DNA from: JADJWR01 sp963847675
GTDB lineage: Bacteria; Pseudomonadota; Gammaproteobacteria; Burkholderiales; Burkholderiaceae_F
Direction: 5' to 3'
Assembly: GCA_963847675.1 (NCBI GenBank)
Contig: CAWKAP010000009.1
Coordinates: 1 to 64,000, forward strand
DNA length: 64,000 nucleotides
Below the pieces are notes generated by a model. The model had not been told where the DNA came from. It saw only the letters and a program-made list of their open reading frames with translations, and did not search any database. A program made the position numbers and the translations under genes. Shown here piece after piece: positions 8,860 through 17,562 of this stretch. Numbering within the stretch: position 1 is the stretch's first letter; every line of letters starts with the position of its first letter.

Positions 8860-10649
8860 CGCGCGATCCTCCATGTGCCGGAGCTCAGCGCGGCAACGGG
8901 TTGCGCGAGAACGGGCCCGATGGCGGCGAACGCTGCGCAGTGCGATGTCCTCACTGCGTTCGCCTCCCTGTCGCGCGCCGTCTGCCGCTCCTGCAGTTCG
9001 CGCCACATCACCTTGCCGGCGCCGGATTTCGGCAGCGACTCGACGAACTCGACGATGCGCGGGCTCTTGTAGGCCGCCATGTGCGCGTGCGACCAGTCGA
9101 CGATGTCCTGTGCGCTCACCTTGCCTTTCGCCTCGTGTTTGAGCACGACCACCGCCTTCACCGTTTCGCCGCGACGCGCGTCGCGGGCGGCGATCACGCA
9201 GGCCTCCTCGATGGCCGGGTGGTGGTACAGCAGCGCCTCGACCTCGGCCGGCCAGACCTTGTAGCCCGACGCATTGATCATGCGCTTGAGCCGATCGGCC
9301 ATGAAGAAGTAGCCGTCCGCGTCGACGTAGCCGAGGTCGCCGCTGCGCAGGAAGCGCTTGCCGTCGATGTCGACGAACGCCTCGCGGTCGGCCCGCTCGT
9401 TGCGCCAGTAGCCCGCCATCACCTGCGGCCCGTGCATGACGATCTCGCCGGTCTCGCCGGCAGGCAGCTCGCGCAGCGTCTCCGGGTCGATCACGCGCGA
9501 GTCGACGTCGAACAGCGGCATGCCCAGGCACTGCGCCTTCGGCCGCTGCGGCGGATTCAGGTGCGTCGCGGCCATCGTCTCGGTCATGCCGTAGCCCTCG
9601 ACGTAGTCGAGCCCGGTGAGCGCCTTCAGCTTGCGGCAGATCGCCTCGGGCATCGCCGCGCCGCCGCCGCGGATGCCGGCGAGGCTCGACAGGTCGTACT
9701 CGCCGAGGTTCGGGTTGGCGAGGAAGTCGATCAGCATCGTCGAGATCGTCTGCCACACCGTCACGCGGTAGCGCTGGATGCAGGCCGCCGCGGCGTCGCG
9801 GTTCCAGCGCGGCAGCACGACGATCGTGGCGCCGATGTACAGCGGCCCGCCGAGGCTGCCGCTCATCCCGGTGACGTGGAAGAACGGCAGCGCCGACAGG
9901 TACACCGCGTCCTGCGTGCGGCCGAACCAGTTGACGCCGCCGACCGACGTCGTCATCACGGTGCGATGCGTGTGCATGCAGCCCTTCGGCTGGCCGGTGG
10001 TGCCCGAGGTGTAGGGCAGCACGGCGAGGTCGTTCGCGCCGGCGGTCATCGGCCCCGGCGTGCGGTCCGCGGCGAGCATGTCGGCCCAGGCGGTCAAGCC
10101 TGCGCCGTCGAGCGTCCGGCGCGGCGCCGCGACGAACTCGGGCACTGCGAGTTCGGTGGGGCGCTGCAGATAGTCGCTGTAGGTGGCGACGATCGCGTGC
10201 TGCATGCCTGCCTCGTCGGCCGGAGGCTGGCCGAGCAGGGGCTGCAGTTCGGGCAGCAGGTCCTGGGCGACGAAGGCCACGCGCGCGCCGCTGTCGGCGA
10301 TGCAGTGGCGCAGTTCCTCGGTCCGGTTCATCGGGTTGACCGGAACGACGACCGCATCGGCACGCAGGATGCCGTAGTACGCCAGCGCCCATTGCGGGCT
10401 GTTCTGCAGGAACAGCAGCACGCGATCGCCGCGCCGCACGCCGCAGTCGTGCTGCAGGAAGCCGGCGATGCGCTCGGCTTCATCGCGGAACCGCGCGAAC
10501 GTCACGACGGTGTCGTAGAAGACGATGAAAGGCTTGTCCGGGTAGCGCGCCGCCGACACTTCGGCGTTGAGGAAGAGGTTCGTCTGCGGCACCGTGAGGT
10601 GCCGCGGCAGCCCGGGCGGCCAGTGCGCGAAGTGCGCCGACGACGGCAT
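8856..10649 (-). CDS. Acyl-CoA synthetase (AMP-forming)
   Basis: A 597-residue adenylate-forming enzyme that activates a carboxylic acid to its CoA thioester via an acyl-AMP. The P-loop-like A3 motif YTSGTTGQPKG, the A5 motif EGYGMTE, the RSGDLGYVDADGYFFMADR hinge region and the C-terminal KSGAGKVMWREL with its catalytic Lys are all present. ATG 10649 is chosen because family similarity begins there. The last 25-30 residues after the family end look atypical and might be a small frameshift artefact. It lies between an acyl-CoA dehydrogenase and a thioesterase, so it probably feeds a fatty or aromatic acid into beta-oxidation. The substrate is not determined. Confidence 0.9.
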   Translation of the reverse strand: MPSSAHFAHWPPGLPRHLTVPQTNLFLNAEVSAARYPDKPFIVFYDTVVTFARFRDEAERIAGFLQHDCGVRRGDRVLLFLQNSPQWALAYYGILRADAVVVPVNPMNRTEELRHCIADSGARVAFVAQDLLPELQPLLGQPPADEAGMQHAIVATYSDYLQRPTELAVPEFVAAPRRTLDGAGLTAWADMLAADRTPGPMTAGANDLAVLPYTSGTTGQPKGCMHTHRTVMTTSVGGVNWFGRTQDAVYLSALPFFHVTGMSGSLGGPLYIGATIVVLPRWNRDAAAACIQRYRVTVWQTISTMLIDFLANPNLGEYDLSSLAGIRGGGAAMPEAICRKLKALTGLDYVEGYGMTETMAATHLNPPQRPKAQCLGMPLFDVDSRVIDPETLRELPAGETGEIVMHGPQVMAGYWRNERADREAFVDIDGKRFLRSGDLGYVDADGYFFMADRLKRMINASGYKVWPAEVEALLYHHPAIEEACVIAARDARRGETVKAVVVLKHEAKGKVSAQDIVDWSHAHMAAYKSPRIVEFVESLPKSGAGKVMWRELQERQTARDREANAVRTSHCAAFAAIGPVLAQPVAALSSGTWRIAR

Positions 10650-10668
10650 CCGATCGATTCCGCGCGAT

Positions 10669-11895
<1,227 letters not shown>

Positions 11896-11923
11896 CGAGG
11901 ATCCTTGTGTGGCGGGTTTGGTT

Positions 11924-13000
11924 TCAATGCGCGATCGTCTGCGCCAGTGCCCACGCCTGCTCGGCCAGCGGCCGCGTGCGCCGGCCGGTTTCGACGGCCA
12001 GCGCGCTCGATGCGTTGCCCTGCAGCGCGCGGGCGGCAACACCCTGCAGGATGCCGACCAGACGGAACATGTTGAACACCAGGTAGTAGGTCCAGTCGGC
12101 TTCCGACACTTCGCGGCTGCTGCCGACGCGCCCGAGATAACGGCGCAGGCAGGCCGCTTCGCTCGGAATCCCGAGCGCGTCGACATCGATGCCGGCGAGC
12201 CCGCGCGAGCCGCCCGCGGGCAGGCGCCACGTCAGGCAGTGATAGGCGAAGTCGACCAGTGGATCGCCGAGCGTCGACAGTTCCCAGTCGAGCACGGCGA
12301 GGATGCGCGGTTCGCGGGGATGAAAGATCACGTTGTCGAGCCGGTAGTCGCCGTGCACGATGCGCACCTCGCCCGCTGCGGGAATGTGCTCCGGCAGCCA
12401 GTCGATCAGCCGGTCGGCAGCTTCGATGCGTTCCGTTTCGGACGCACGATACTGCCGCGTCCACCGCGCTACCTGGCGCGCGATGTAGTGCCCGGGCCTG
12501 CCGTAGTCGGCAAGGCCGATCGCCGCCGGATCGACGCGATGCAGCGCGGCGATCACGCGGTTCAGTTCATCGTAGTGCGCCGCGCGTTCGTCGGGCGTCA
12601 GGTCCGGCAGCGTCGGATCCCAGCAGATGCGGCCGTCGACGAAGTCCATCACGTAGAACGCCGAACCGATGACGCCGGCGTCTTCGCAGAGGAGATGCGC
12701 GCGCGCGACCGGAACGTCGGTCGCCGCCAGCGCGCTGATCACCCTGAATTCGCGGTCGACCGCGTGCGCGGAAGGGAGCAGCGCGCCCGGCGGCTTTCGA
12801 CGCAGCACGTACCGGTGGCTGCCGGCGGAAAGCAGAAAGGTCGGGTTCGACTGCCCGCCCCTGAACTGCTCGACCCGCAACTCGCCCTCGAAACCGGGAA
12901 TTCGCTCGCGCAGGAAGGCGGCAAGGTGCGCGACATCGAACGCGTGCTGCGGCGCCACCGGACCGGTGCCGGAGAACCTGCGCTGGACATCGTCGTTCAT
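11924..13000 (-). CDS. Phosphotransferase of the APH/ACAD10-11 type
   Basis: A 358-residue kinase-like protein. The HGDYRLDNVIFHP catalytic loop and ILAVLDWELSTLGDP metal-binding motif are those of the aminoglycoside phosphotransferase fold. The subgroup is the one fused to, or encoded beside, acyl-CoA dehydrogenases (ACAD10/ACAD11), which phosphorylate 4-hydroxyacyl-CoA before elimination. The adjacency to an acyl-CoA dehydrogenase therefore suggests catabolism of hydroxylated acyl-CoAs rather than antibiotic resistance. Its ATG overlaps the SDR stop by four bases, implying translational coupling. Confidence 0.88.
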   Translation of the reverse strand: MNDDVQRRFSGTGPVAPQHAFDVAHLAAFLRERIPGFEGELRVEQFRGGQSNPTFLLSAGSHRYVLRRKPPGALLPSAHAVDREFRVISALAATDVPVARAHLLCEDAGVIGSAFYVMDFVDGRICWDPTLPDLTPDERAAHYDELNRVIAALHRVDPAAIGLADYGRPGHYIARQVARWTRQYRASETERIEAADRLIDWLPEHIPAAGEVRIVHGDYRLDNVIFHPREPRILAVLDWELSTLGDPLVDFAYHCLTWRLPAGGSRGLAGIDVDALGIPSEAACLRRYLGRVGSSREVSEADWTYYLVFNMFRLVGILQGVAARALQGNASSALAVETGRRTRPLAEQAWALAQTIAH

Positions 13001-13770
13001 ACGATCGACGAGCCACCGTCGACGGCGAGATACTGTCCGGTGACGTGTCGCGACGCTTCGGCTGCGAAGAACACCACCGCCCCCTTCAGATCCTCGGCGC
13101 CGCCGAGCCGGTGCAGCGGCGAACGCGCGATCACTGCTTCGCCGACCTTTTCCAGCAGGCCTTCCGACATCTTGGTCGGGAAGAAGCCGGGACAGATCGC
13201 ATTGACGTTGATGTCATAGCGCCCCCACTCGGCGGCGAGCGCACGGGTGAAGTTGATCGCCGCCGCTTTCGACGTGTTGTAGGCGATCGTGTACACGCCC
13301 GGCGCGGTGCCCCGCAGGCCGGCGACGGAGGCGATGTTGATGATCTTGCCGCGCCGGCGCGGGATCATCGAGCGGCGCCCGACCTCGCGGGCGAGAAAGA
13401 ACGGCGCGCTGACGTTGAGGTTCATCACCTTGTGCCAGGCCGCATCCGGATAGTCCTCGGCGGGTGCGCCCCAGGTGGCGCCGGCATTGTTGACCAGGAT
13501 GTCGATCGCGCCGAAGCGCGCGAGCACCTGGTCGACCAGCGCAGGGATGCGGTCGGACTGCTGCAGGTCGCAGACGACCGGCAGCACCTCGCAGCCCAGC
13601 GCCTGCAGATGCGCGCGCGCCGCGGCCAGTTCGTCTTCCCTGCGCGCGCTGATGGCGAGCCGGCAGCCCATTTCGCCGAGCGCTTCGGCCATCTGCAGCC
13701 CCAGGCCGCGCGAGCCGCCGGTGATCAGCGCGACCTGGTCGTCGAGCCGGAACAGATCCTTCACGCCCAT
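12997..13770 (-). CDS. Short-chain dehydrogenase/reductase
   Basis: A 257-residue SDR with the full signature: the TGGSRGLG cofactor loop, NNAG, the catalytic Ser in NIASVAG, the YNTSKAA Tyr-x3-Lys pair, and a C-terminal GQYLAVDGG. It would oxidise or reduce a hydroxyl or keto group with NAD(P). It is the first gene of the leftward acyl-CoA operon (SDR, kinase, dehydrogenase, synthetase, thioesterase), so a 3-hydroxyacyl-CoA or related alcohol is a reasonable substrate class (inference). Confidence 0.9.
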   Translation of the reverse strand: MGVKDLFRLDDQVALITGGSRGLGLQMAEALGEMGCRLAISARREDELAAARAHLQALGCEVLPVVCDLQQSDRIPALVDQVLARFGAIDILVNNAGATWGAPAEDYPDAAWHKVMNLNVSAPFFLAREVGRRSMIPRRRGKIINIASVAGLRGTAPGVYTIAYNTSKAAAINFTRALAAEWGRYDINVNAICPGFFPTKMSEGLLEKVGEAVIARSPLHRLGGAEDLKGAVVFFAAEASRHVTGQYLAVDGGSSIV

Positions 13771-13850
13771 GGCTCGCCTCGTGTCTGTGCTCTACGGCAT
13801 CGACGAATAAGGTGCGGCGCCGGTCTCCGGAAAACGCCTTTCAGTGGCAC

Positions 13851-13872
13851 CCGCGCGCGCAAGCGCGCGCGG
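13851..13872. terminator. GC-rich hairpin after the response regulator
   Basis: CCGCGCGCGC and GCGCGCGCGG flank an AA centre, forming a perfect 10-base inverted repeat just past the response-regulator stop. There is no T-run, so it may be a stability hairpin rather than a classical terminator. Confidence 0.4.
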
Positions 13873-13879
13873 CCTGCGT

Positions 13880-14551
13880 TCAGCGCAGTTCCATGCCGAG
13901 CGCCGCGCGGTTCTGCACCGCGAACACGGCAGCCTCGACGCGCGAACTCAGGCCGAGCTTGGCGAGGATGTGGCGCACGTGCAGCTTGACCGTGTCGTGG
14001 CTGATGCCGAGCGCCCTGGCGATCGCCTTGTTGCTCATGCCGGCGGCGACGTAGCCGAGGATCTGCCGCTCGCGACCGGTGAGCTGCTTGGCCAGGCTCG
14101 CCGCGCTGCCGGGCTCGTCGCCGCTCTGCAAAATGGTGGCCAGCTTGCCGGCGATCGATGGCGCGACGACCAGTTCGCCACGCGCCGCGCGCCGGATCGC
14201 GTCGATCACGTCGACCGGCTCCATGTCCTTGAGCAGATAGCCGCGCACGCCGAGCCGCAGCGCGGAGGCGAGATCCTCGGCCGCTTCGCTCATCGTCAGC
14301 ACCAGCACCGGCGTGTTCTCGCCCTTCTCGCGCAGGCTCTTGAGCAGGGTGATGCCGTCGGTCGGCGCCATGCGCAGGTCGAGGATCAGCAGGTCGGGCT
14401 TGTGCTGGCGCAGCAGGTCGAAGGTCTCGTCGGCGCGGCCGGTCGAGGCGAGCACTTCCATGCCGGCGCCGCGCGAAAGCAGGTCGGCAAGCCCCTGCCG
14501 CACCAGCGAATGGTCGTCGACGAGGACCAGCTTGACCGGTGGCGTGCTCAT
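13880..14551 (-). CDS. NarL/LuxR-type response regulator
   Basis: A 223-residue two-component regulator. The receiver domain has the acidic pair DD near residue 12, the phospho-acceptor Asp in LLILDLRMAPTDG, the Thr in VLVLTMSEA and the switch Lys in YLLKDMEP. The LuxR-type HTH is LTGRERQILGYVAAGMSNKA with IARALGISHDTVKLHV. It overlaps the histidine kinase gene by four bases, so the two form a cognate pair. Together they follow soeABC on the same strand, which makes sulfite or redox control of soeABC an attractive guess. Confidence 0.93.
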   Translation of the reverse strand: MSTPPVKLVLVDDHSLVRQGLADLLSRGAGMEVLASTGRADETFDLLRQHKPDLLILDLRMAPTDGITLLKSLREKGENTPVLVLTMSEAAEDLASALRLGVRGYLLKDMEPVDVIDAIRRAARGELVVAPSIAGKLATILQSGDEPGSAASLAKQLTGRERQILGYVAAGMSNKAIARALGISHDTVKLHVRHILAKLGLSSRVEAAVFAVQNRAALGMELR

Positions 14552-15735
14552 TGCGCGCCGCCCGCGGGCAGGGCCTGGTCGACGATCAGCGTCACCCGCG
14601 TGCCGCCCGCAGGCAGCGCGCTGATCTGCAGGCGCCCGCCGGCGCGCCCGGCGCGCTCGCGCATGATCTGCAGGCCGTGGTGACCGGCCTCGGTCAGGCG
14701 GCCGGCGCAGCGCGGGTCGAGGATCTCCTCGCTCGGCCCGCAGCCGTCGTCCTCGACGACCACGCGCAGCGCGTCGCCGTCGCGGTCGACAGTCAGCCGC
14801 GCCGAATGCGCGCCGGAATGATGGCTGACGTTGGCGAGCGCCTCCTGGACGATGTAGAAGACCTGCAGCTGCTCGGCGCTGGCGAGCGCGAGTTCCTCGA
14901 CGGTGCAGTCGAACTGCAGCTCGATGCCGGTGCGGCTGCGGAAGGCGGCCGCCAGCTCGCGCAGCGACGAGGTCAGGCCGCGCGAATCCATGCCGGCGCG
15001 GTACAGCGAGATCATCTCGCGCAGCCGCCCGTGAGCGTTGCGCAGTTCGTCGCTGACGTCGTTGCTGTAGCTGCGCGCGCTTTCGCCGTCGTTCTGCCTC
15101 ATCGCGTCCTGCAGCAGCGACATGCGCATGCGCATGAAGGTGAGCGACTGCGCCAGCGCGTCGTGGATGTCGGCCGCCATCGACTGCCGCTCGGCCTCGA
15201 CCCGCGCCTGGAGGTTCTCCCGCGTCAGGCGCTCGTTCTCGAGCGCGAGGCCGAGCAGCTGTCCGAACGGCCGCAGCAGGTGCGTGATGCCCGGCGGGGG
15301 ATCGTGCCCCTCGGCGAAGAACAGGTTGAGCACGCCGATCGGCTGCTCGCGATGGTCGAGCGGTACCGCGACGGCCCGGCCCCGCGAGGCGCCGTGTGGG
15401 TCCTCGTCGAGGATCGCGCAGCCGAGGATCGGCGTGGCCTGCCGCGTCAGCGCGCTCTTCAGCGCCGCGCCGCACATGCCGCAGGAGGAGGGCATCAGCG
15501 CATCGCGTTCGCACATCTCGGTCGGCAGTCCGACCGAGGCGATCAGGCGCAGCTTGCTGCCGTCGGCAATCGGCGCCCGGATCGCGCCGGCGCGTGCCCC
15601 GGTCAGCCGGACGACGAGGCCAAGGAAGTCGACCAGCACCGAGCCGGTCGGATCGTGCCTCGGCTCGATCGCGGCCGGCGGCCGTCGCGGTGCCTCGGCG
15701 GCCGCGGCGCGCGGCTCGATCGTCTGTACGTTCAC
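14548..15735 (-). CDS. GAF-domain sensor histidine kinase (NarX/HisKA_3 type)
   Basis: About 395 residues from a GTG at 15735; there is no clear ribosome site, so the start is tentative. An N-terminal GAF domain carries a Cys pair (PSSCGMCGAAL) that could serve as a redox or metal sensor. It is followed by the HisKA_3 phosphoacceptor helix (QSMAADIHDALAQSLTFMRM, His within DIHDAL) and an HATPase_c domain with QEALANVSHHSGA, DDGCG and GHHGLQIMRERA. No membrane helix is seen, so it is probably a cytoplasmic sensor. Coupled to the response regulator, and downstream of soeC. Confidence 0.88.
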   Translation of the reverse strand: MNVQTIEPRAAAAEAPRRPPAAIEPRHDPTGSVLVDFLGLVVRLTGARAGAIRAPIADGSKLRLIASVGLPTEMCERDALMPSSCGMCGAALKSALTRQATPILGCAILDEDPHGASRGRAVAVPLDHREQPIGVLNLFFAEGHDPPPGITHLLRPFGQLLGLALENERLTRENLQARVEAERQSMAADIHDALAQSLTFMRMRMSLLQDAMRQNDGESARSYSNDVSDELRNAHGRLREMISLYRAGMDSRGLTSSLRELAAAFRSRTGIELQFDCTVEELALASAEQLQVFYIVQEALANVSHHSGAHSARLTVDRDGDALRVVVEDDGCGPSEEILDPRCAGRLTEAGHHGLQIMRERAGRAGGRLQISALPAGGTRVTLIVDQALPAGGAQ

Positions 15736-15775
15736 GGTGGGGTCGGGCCGTCGCCCGGGGCTGGAACGACCCAAT

Positions 15776-15781
15776 ACTATA
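15776..15781 (-). promoter_or_regulatory. Possible -10 element for the histidine kinase gene
   Basis: On the minus strand TATAGT lies about 40 bases before the GTG of the kinase, in the soeC-kinase gap. No good -35 is seen 17 bases upstream, so this is a weak candidate. Confidence 0.25.
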
Positions 15782-15835
15782 GAAATCGGTCCGACCGCGT
15801 CCGCGGCCTCGTGGCCGGCACGGGCGCCGGCGGAC

Positions 15836-16795
15836 TCAGGCGACCGTCTGGTAGTACAGGTTCTGCGGGTGATTGGCCTGGGCGAAGAAGAACCAGCGCT
15901 CCGCCAGCAGGCCGAGATACTGCACGATGAACGCCGCGGCGAGGGCGGCCGGCGCGTCGAACGCGAGTCCGGCAACGAGCAGCGCGGCCGGTACGGGAAA
16001 CACCAGCACCAGGAAGATCCATTTCACGGAGCGCATCAGGGCGCGGGTGCGGCCGTGGAAGAACTCGCGCGTGTTGAACGACCCGCCCATCATGCCCTGC
16101 GACTTCTGCGCGATGCGCGGGTGCTTCACGCCGATGGCGGTCTGCAGCGTCGACTTCGGCTTCAGCCGCGCGTTGCGCAGCAGTGCCGCGCCGCGCGTGA
16201 GCAGCGCCAGCGCGGTGAGGGCGACGGCCAGCGGCCCGAAGAACGGCGCGAGCGATGGCACAGACCAGGCCGCGAGCACGGTGGCGAGCGTGAAGCCCGA
16301 CGCGGCTCCGAGCAGGAAGTAGTTGACGACCGTCAGCGGCGAGGCCCATTCCTGCAGGAACTTCAGGCAGGCGTAGATCATTCCCGTGCACAGGAACAGC
16401 GCGAGCGAAAGTGCCGTGGTGACCGCGCCGACCGCGAGCGTCGGCGCCGATTGCAGCTCCGCGGCTCCGAGCAGCCAGTGCAGCAGTCCGTACAGCGCGG
16501 CGCCGCCGATGAACAGCGGCAGCACGATCACCTCGCGCGACAGCCAGGAGGTGCGCCACCGCGAAGCGGAGCGCCAGCCCCGTTCCGGCCGGCCGAGGTG
16601 AAAGATCGACGACACCAGCCCGAGCATCATCAGCACGACGACGATCGCCGCGCCCAGCGCGTAGAAGGCCGCGCCTGCCGGAGCGGCAAACCAGGTCAGG
16701 CGCTCGCCGAGTTCGGCAAGGTACAGCGCCAGGAACAGGCCCTGGCCGGCGCCGATCAGCGTGGTGAGGAAGATGACGGAGAAGGCGGGATGCAT
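15836..16795 (-). CDS. soeC: Sulfite dehydrogenase membrane anchor SoeC (DmsC/NrfD-like)
   Basis: A 319-residue integral membrane protein of the DmsC family, with about eight hydrophobic helices beginning at HPAFSVIFLTTLIGAGQGLF. It anchors the molybdoenzyme-FeS complex to the inner membrane and passes electrons to the quinone pool. It contains the SSIFHLGRPERGWRS loop typical of the anchor subunits. Order soeA-soeB-soeC with tight spacing supports the SoeABC assignment over a polysulfide or DMSO reductase, as does the surrounding sulfur-oxidation gene set. ATG 16795 gives the family start MHPAFS. Confidence 0.85.
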   Translation of the reverse strand: MHPAFSVIFLTTLIGAGQGLFLALYLAELGERLTWFAAPAGAAFYALGAAIVVVLMMLGLVSSIFHLGRPERGWRSASRWRTSWLSREVIVLPLFIGGAALYGLLHWLLGAAELQSAPTLAVGAVTTALSLALFLCTGMIYACLKFLQEWASPLTVVNYFLLGAASGFTLATVLAAWSVPSLAPFFGPLAVALTALALLTRGAALLRNARLKPKSTLQTAIGVKHPRIAQKSQGMMGGSFNTREFFHGRTRALMRSVKWIFLVLVFPVPAALLVAGLAFDAPAALAAAFIVQYLGLLAERWFFFAQANHPQNLYYQTVA

Positions 16796-16830
16796 GGGCT
16801 CTCGATGGCTGCGGTCAGCGGGCCGCCGCG

Positions 16831-17562
16831 CTACCAGGACGTGACGTCGTCCAGCGCCGGATCGCGGCGCTGCGGCTTCGGCAGCTTGCCGTCGACCTTG
16901 AGCGGATTGTCGACGCGCACCAGTTCGTCGGCCTCGATCTTCATCTCGGTCTCGCGGCGCGGCAGGTAGTGGTTGGCCGGCTGCGTGCCCCACTCGGGCA
17001 TCAGCGGATAGCCGCCGCGCTCGCGGATCGCCTGCGAGACTTCCGAGTCCGGATCGTGCACGTCGCCGAACAGCCGCGCGCTGGTCGGGCAGGCCAGCAC
17101 GCAGGCCGGCTTGCGTTCCGCCGGCGGCAGGCGCGTGTCGTAGATGCGGTCGACGCACAGGGTGCACTTCTTCATCACCTTCTGCTTCTCGTCGAGCTCG
17201 CGCACGCCGTAGGGGCAGGCCCACGAGCAGTACTTGCAGCCGATGCACTTGTCGTAGTCGACCAGCACGATGCCGTCCTCGGGGCGCTTGTAGCTGGCGC
17301 CGGTCGGGCACACCGGCACGCACGGCGGCTCCTCGCAGTGCAGGCAGGACTTCGGGAAGTGCACGGTCTGCGTGTTCGGGAACTCGCCGACCTCGAAGGT
17401 CTGCACGCGGTTGAAGAACGTGCCGGTCGGATCGGCGCCGTACGGGCGGTGGTCGGCCATCGATCCGGCCGGGCCGGAGGTGTTCCATTCCTTGCAGCTG
17501 GTGACGCAGGCGTGGCAGCCGACGCACACGTTCAGGTCGATCACGAGGGCGAGCTGGGTCAC
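16831..17562 (-). CDS. soeB: Sulfite dehydrogenase iron-sulfur subunit SoeB
   Basis: A 243-residue ferredoxin-like electron-transfer subunit of the DmsB/PsrB family. Four Cys clusters are visible: CVGCHACVTSCKEWN, CLHCEEPPCVPVCP, CIGCKYCSWACP, and CTLC with a later CVLACP. That is enough for four [4Fe-4S] centres. It relays electrons from the molybdenum subunit to SoeC. Start is a GTG at 17562 overlapping the soeA stop (GTGA), so translation is coupled. Confidence 0.9.
   Translation of the reverse strand: MTQLALVIDLNVCVGCHACVTSCKEWNTSGPAGSMADHRPYGADPTGTFFNRVQTFEVGEFPNTQTVHFPKSCLHCEEPPCVPVCPTGASYKRPEDGIVLVDYDKCIGCKYCSWACPYGVRELDEKQKVMKKCTLCVDRIYDTRLPPAERKPACVLACPTSARLFGDVHDPDSEVSQAIRERGGYPLMPEWGTQPANHYLPRRETEMKIEADELVRVDNPLKVDGKLPKPQRRDPALDDVTSW

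Noticed and set aside
11924..13000. Aminoglycoside resistance kinase
   Set aside because: The fold is shared, but the subgroup and the adjacent acyl-CoA dehydrogenase match the ACAD10/11-type kinase.
13851..13872. Alternating CG tract as a Z-DNA or regulatory element
   Set aside because: It is simpler to read it as a GC-rich hairpin after the response regulator.
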